Below are positions 61,556 through 64,000 of a stretch of DNA of 64,000 bases, one piece after another (the stretch's first letter is position 1; every line of letters begins with the position of its first letter). The stretch is from Myxococcales bacterium. GTDB lineage: Bacteria; Myxococcota_A; Bradymonadia; UBA7976; UBA1532. Under the pieces are notes generated by a model. That model did no database searches. It saw only the letters and a list, made by a program, of their open reading frames with translations, and was not told the DNA's origin. A program made the translations under genes and the position numbers. The stretch spans positions 495,441-559,440 of the forward strand of contig JACKDN010000004.1 of NCBI GenBank assembly GCA_020633465.1. Direction: 5' to 3'.

Positions 61556-63265
61556 ATGAAGGCAGCGGACGAACGGGACCAAGGCGAAGAGTCGGACCGG
61601 CTGGTGCCGGTGCGCATGATCAACGAGTGGCTCTACTGCCCCCGGCTGGCCTACCTCGAGTGGGTCGAGGGCGAGTGGGCCGACAACCAGTACACGGTCG
61701 ACGGTCGGCGCATCCACGGGCGGGTCGATCGGCCCGACACCGGGCTGCCCGAGCCCGACGAGGTGCCGGCCGAGGGGCGCGTGGTGGGACGCTCGGTGGG
61801 CCTGTCCCACCCGCTGATCGGGCTGACCGGCAAGCTCGATCTGGTCGAGGCCACCGACGACGGCGCGGTGCGGCCCGTCGACTACAAGCGCAGCGCCAAG
61901 CCCGACGTCGAAGAGGGCGCCTGGCTGCCCGAGCGGGGCCAGGTGGCCGCGCAGGCCATGCTGTTGCGCGCGCACGGCTATCGGGTCGACGAGGGCGTGC
62001 TCTACTTCGCGGGCTCGAAGCAGCGCGTGACGGTCGCGCTGACCGACGATCTGCTCGAGCAGGTGCGCGAGGCCACCCGAGCGCTGCGCGAGGCGGCCGA
62101 GTCGAGGCGGCGACCGCCGCCGCTGGTCGACTCGCCCAAGTGCGTGGGCTGCTCGCTGGCGCCGCTGTGCCTGCCCGACGAGACCACCTGGCTGACCGGC
62201 GCGCTCAGCCACGACGCACCCAAGGCGGCGCCGCCCGTTCGGCCCCTGTCGCCCGGCCGACCGGACGGCGTGCCAGTGCACGTGACGGTGCAGGGCGCGC
62301 AGGTGGGCGTGCGCGGCGAGGAGCTGGACATCCGCCGCAAGGGCGAGACGCTGCAGCGGGTGGGCCTGGCCGAGGTGTCGACGCTCAGCGTCTACGGCGC
62401 GGTGAACATCACGACGCCCGCGATCGGCAAGCTGCTGCGCGAGGGCATCCCCATCGCCTACCACACGCGCGGCGGCTATCTGGTGGGGCTGACGACCCCC
62501 ACCAAGCGCCCCGGCCTGGACGCGCGGCTCGCGCAGTATCGCGCGGCCACCGACGAGACGTGGCGCCGCCGCGTCGCCGCGTCGATGGTGCGCGACAAGA
62601 TCGCCAACCAGCGAACGCTGGTGCGCCGCAACCACGGCGGCGACGCGAAGGACGTGCTGGACCGGCTCGCGCACCTGGCCCGCAAGGCCACGGACACGAC
62701 GCTGGTCGATACGGTGCGCGGCTACGAGGGCGACGCCGCGGCCCGGTACTTCGAGTGCTTCGGCGACCTGTTGCGCCCGCCCGCCGACGCCGACACCTTC
62801 CGCTGGACGAAGCGCACCCGCCGCCCGCCCGCCGATCCGGTCAACGCGGTGCTCAGCTTCTGCTACGCCCTGCTCGCCGGCGAGTGGACCGCGACGCTGC
62901 ACAAGGTGGGCCTCGATCCCATGCTGGGCTACCTGCACCGCCCCCGCCCCGGGCGACCCGCCCTGGCCCTGGATCTGATGGAGCCCTTCCGCCCCATCGT
63001 CGCCGACTCGGTCATGCTGACGCTGGTGAACACCGGCCAGCTCGACGCCGCCGACTTCGTGCGCGCCGGCGACGCCTGCGGCCTGTCCCCCAAGGGGCGC
63101 CGCACGGTCCTGAAGGCCTGGGAGGCGCGCCTGGACACGCTGGTCACGCACCCGCTGTTCGGCTATCGCGCCAGCTACCGCCGCATCTTCGAAGTGCAGG
63201 CGCGCCTGTTCGCCCGCTGGCTGACCGGCGAGCTGGAGCATTGGCCCGCCTTCCGCGTGCGCTGA
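61556..63265 (+). CDS. cas4-cas1: Cas4-Cas1 fusion protein
   Basis: A 569-residue fusion typical of type I-G. It starts at ATG 61556 behind GGGAGGAG. Residues 1 to about 212 are Cas4: the first cluster Cys in WLYCPRLAYLEW, nuclease residues in LTGKLDLVEA and VRPVDYKRS, and the C-terminal Cys cluster CVGCSLAPLCLP. Cas4 selects PAM-containing spacers. Residues about 225-569 are Cas1, the integrase: TLSVYGAVNITTPAIGKLL, metal ligands Glu391 (GYEGDAAARYF), His461 (GYLHRPRPG) and Asp473/Glu476 (LALDLMEPFRP). It is followed by cas2 after 11 bp and then by the CRISPR array. It is divergent from the effector module. Confidence 0.96.
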   Translation: MKAADERDQGEESDRLVPVRMINEWLYCPRLAYLEWVEGEWADNQYTVDGRRIHGRVDRPDTGLPEPDEVPAEGRVVGRSVGLSHPLIGLTGKLDLVEATDDGAVRPVDYKRSAKPDVEEGAWLPERGQVAAQAMLLRAHGYRVDEGVLYFAGSKQRVTVALTDDLLEQVREATRALREAAESRRRPPPLVDSPKCVGCSLAPLCLPDETTWLTGALSHDAPKAAPPVRPLSPGRPDGVPVHVTVQGAQVGVRGEELDIRRKGETLQRVGLAEVSTLSVYGAVNITTPAIGKLLREGIPIAYHTRGGYLVGLTTPTKRPGLDARLAQYRAATDETWRRRVAASMVRDKIANQRTLVRRNHGGDAKDVLDRLAHLARKATDTTLVDTVRGYEGDAAARYFECFGDLLRPPADADTFRWTKRTRRPPADPVNAVLSFCYALLAGEWTATLHKVGLDPMLGYLHRPRPGRPALALDLMEPFRPIVADSVMLTLVNTGQLDAADFVRAGDACGLSPKGRRTVLKAWEARLDTLVTHPLFGYRASYRRIFEVQARLFARWLTGELEHWPAFRVR

Positions 63266-63276
63266 GGAGCCGAACG

Positions 63277-63570
63277 ATGCACCACCGCCTGTATCTGGTC
63301 AGCTACGACATCAGCGACCCCGCGCGCCTGCGCAAGGTGCACCGCACCTGCCGCGGCTTCGGCGACCCCGTGCAGTACAGCGTCTTCGTCTGCACCCTGA
63401 CCGAACGCGGCCTGGCCACCCTGCGCCTGCGCCTGGAGCGCCACCTGAACCACCGCGAAGACCAGGTGTTGATCCTCGACATCGGCCCAGCGCATGATCG
63501 CACCCTGCAGCGCTTCACCGCCCTCGGCCGCGCCTTCGAACCCCGCCCCCGCCGCGCCCACATCGTGTAG
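63277..63570 (+). CDS. cas2: CRISPR adaptation protein Cas2
   Basis: A 97-residue Cas2 that bridges two Cas1 dimers during spacer integration. It begins at ATG 63277, preceded by GAGGAG. The ferredoxin-like start MHHRLYLVSYDISDPARLRKV contains the conserved Asp11, and GDPVQYSVFVCTLTERG and EDQVLILDIGP follow. It is placed 11 bp after cas4-cas1 and 211 bp before the first CRISPR repeat. The open frame extends far upstream, but only this start has a ribosome binding site and gives the standard length. Confidence 0.96.
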   Translation: MHHRLYLVSYDISDPARLRKVHRTCRGFGDPVQYSVFVCTLTERGLATLRLRLERHLNHREDQVLILDIGPAHDRTLQRFTALGRAFEPRPRRAHIV

Positions 63571-63586
63571 GCCGACGGTGGGTGCG

Positions 63587-63633
63587 GTTGCGAGCGGCGA
63601 GGTGATGAAGAAACCCCCGGGGTCGCTCGCAAC
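63587..63633. terminator. 10-bp perfect inverted repeat after cas2
   Basis: GTTGCGAGCG (63587-63596) pairs with CGCTCGCAAC (63624-63633) over a 27-base loop, 16 bp after the cas2 stop. It is followed by no T-run. It may end the cas4-cas1-cas2 transcript or belong to the CRISPR leader. Confidence 0.4.
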
Positions 63634-63646
63634 GGGCCGAAGGTCG

Positions 63647-63673
63647 TTGACAATCAGGTACTTGAAGCATAGT
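63647..63673 (+). promoter_or_regulatory. CRISPR leader promoter
   Basis: TTGACA (63647-63652) is a perfect -35 box; CATAGT (63668-63673) is an acceptable -10 after a short 15-bp spacer. It points into the CRISPR array, with transcription starting about 100 bp before the first repeat. Confidence 0.5.
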
Positions 63674-63729
63674 TTGGAGCCGTCCCTCGGCTCCTTCCCA
63701 TCCCGCCGCCTGGCCCCTCGGGACAGCCG

Positions 63730-63764
63730 CTCGAAATCGACCGCGAAAGCGGTTGGGTTTCGAG
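63730..63764 (+). other. Long leader hairpin with GAAA tetraloop next to the first repeat
   Basis: CTCGAAATCGACCGC (63730-63744) pairs with GCGGTTGGGTTTCGAG (63749-63764) using two G-U pairs and one bulged G, closed by a GAAA loop (63745-63748). It ends 17 bp before the first CRISPR repeat. It would be in the pre-crRNA leader if transcription starts at the promoter upstream. Confidence 0.6.
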
Positions 63765-63781
63765 GGGTTGGTCCGGGGGCG

Positions 63782-64000
63782 GCGTTCCCGGCCGCCAGGG
63801 CCGGGCCCCATTGAAGCCACCGTCGACTTGAAGTTCTCGAAGACGCCAAGCGTGGTGTCGCTGCGTTCCCGGCCGCCAGGGCCGGGCCCCATTGAAGCAT
63901 CAGTAGATAACGCGGCTTTCTTTCCAGTCTTTATAGCGTTCCCGGCCGCCAGGGCCGGGCCCCATTGAAGCTCGCAGAAGGGCCGCGTGATGCGGTCGTC
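63782..64000 (+). CRISPR. CRISPR array, start (three repeats seen, continues past the window)
   Basis: A 36-base repeat occurs identically at 63782-63817, 63863-63898 and 63936-63971. It begins GCGTTCCCGG and ends CCCATTGAAGC. Within it CCCGGCC and GGCCGGG form a 7-bp hairpin with loop GCCAG, the expected Cas6-type processing structure. Spacer 1 is 45 bases (63818-63862) and spacer 2 is 37 (63899-63935); a third begins at 63972 and is cut by the window end. The leader side faces cas2, so spacer 1 should be the newest. Spacer targets cannot be read without a search. Confidence 0.97.

Overview
The window is very GC-rich chromosomal DNA (above 70% G+C by eye, not counted). It comes from a Gram-negative bacterium of the Myxococcota / former Deltaproteobacteria type. 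The case for this is the large set of Cys-rich outer-surface lipoproteins with myxobacterial-type repeats (DUF4215, MopE-like CDGxDNDCDG motifs, Gly-Gly-X linkers after a lipobox), the paired DUF1592/1588 and DUF1552 secreted proteins, and the polyphosphate and PHA storage genes. The genus cannot be named from the sequence. Almost every position is open in several frames, so many long open frames here are only shadows of real genes.

Layout. 1-2.9 kb: the end of one gene, then two divergent response regulators, an HDOD type and an NtrC-like protein with a degenerate ATPase. 3-4.7 kb: a Cys-rich lamin-tail-domain lipoprotein. 4.66-7.8 kb: the selenocysteine pair selB-selA, with selB broken by one missing base. 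7.9-10.6 kb: two outer-membrane beta-barrel proteins and a P1-family (DmpA-like) peptidase. 10.8-15.1 kb: a Prc tail-specific protease, an SGNH-hydrolase lipoprotein and a hypothetical protein. 15.2-22.8 kb: a multidomain surface protein, metH and a TrmB-type regulator. 22.9-28.2 kb: a giant DUF4215 lipoprotein. 28.3-31.9 kb: convergent ppx and ppk1 for polyphosphate. 32-38.4 kb: a HEAT lipoprotein, a badly frameshifted GGX-linker lipoprotein, a HAD phosphatase lipoprotein, a class II photolyase and an EGF/RCC1-like lipoprotein. 38.4-43.4 kb: a PHA island (operator and promoter, phasin, PhaE-like protein, PhaC, acyl-CoA synthetase, PhaR) plus an ADP-ribosylglycohydrolase. 43.4-43.9 kb: a non-coding repeat block. 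43.9-53 kb: another Cys-rich lipoprotein, a BtpA-family protein, the DUF1592/DUF1552 cassette, a lipoprotein and an Asp/Glu racemase.

53.2-64 kb is a complete type I-G (formerly I-U) CRISPR-Cas locus. The effector genes cas3, a Cas8-like csb3, csb1 (Cas7) and csb2 (Cas5/Cas6) lie on the minus strand with 1-4 base overlaps. A divergent adaptation module (a cas4-cas1 fusion, then cas2) lies on the plus strand and is followed by a leader and a CRISPR array that runs off the window. A hypothetical gene sits between the two modules.

The most unusual signal is in the gap upstream of cas3. The tetranucleotide GACC (GGTC on the cas3 sense strand) recurs 14 times with a strict 11-bp period over about 170 bp, while the 7 bases between copies are not conserved. 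It does not code and looks like a phased array of protein-binding sites. Other notable features are a hairpin with a GAAA loop just before the first CRISPR repeat, a perfect palindrome next to a sigma70-like promoter ahead of the phasin gene (probable PhaR operator), and frameshifts clustered in GC-rich low-complexity linkers.
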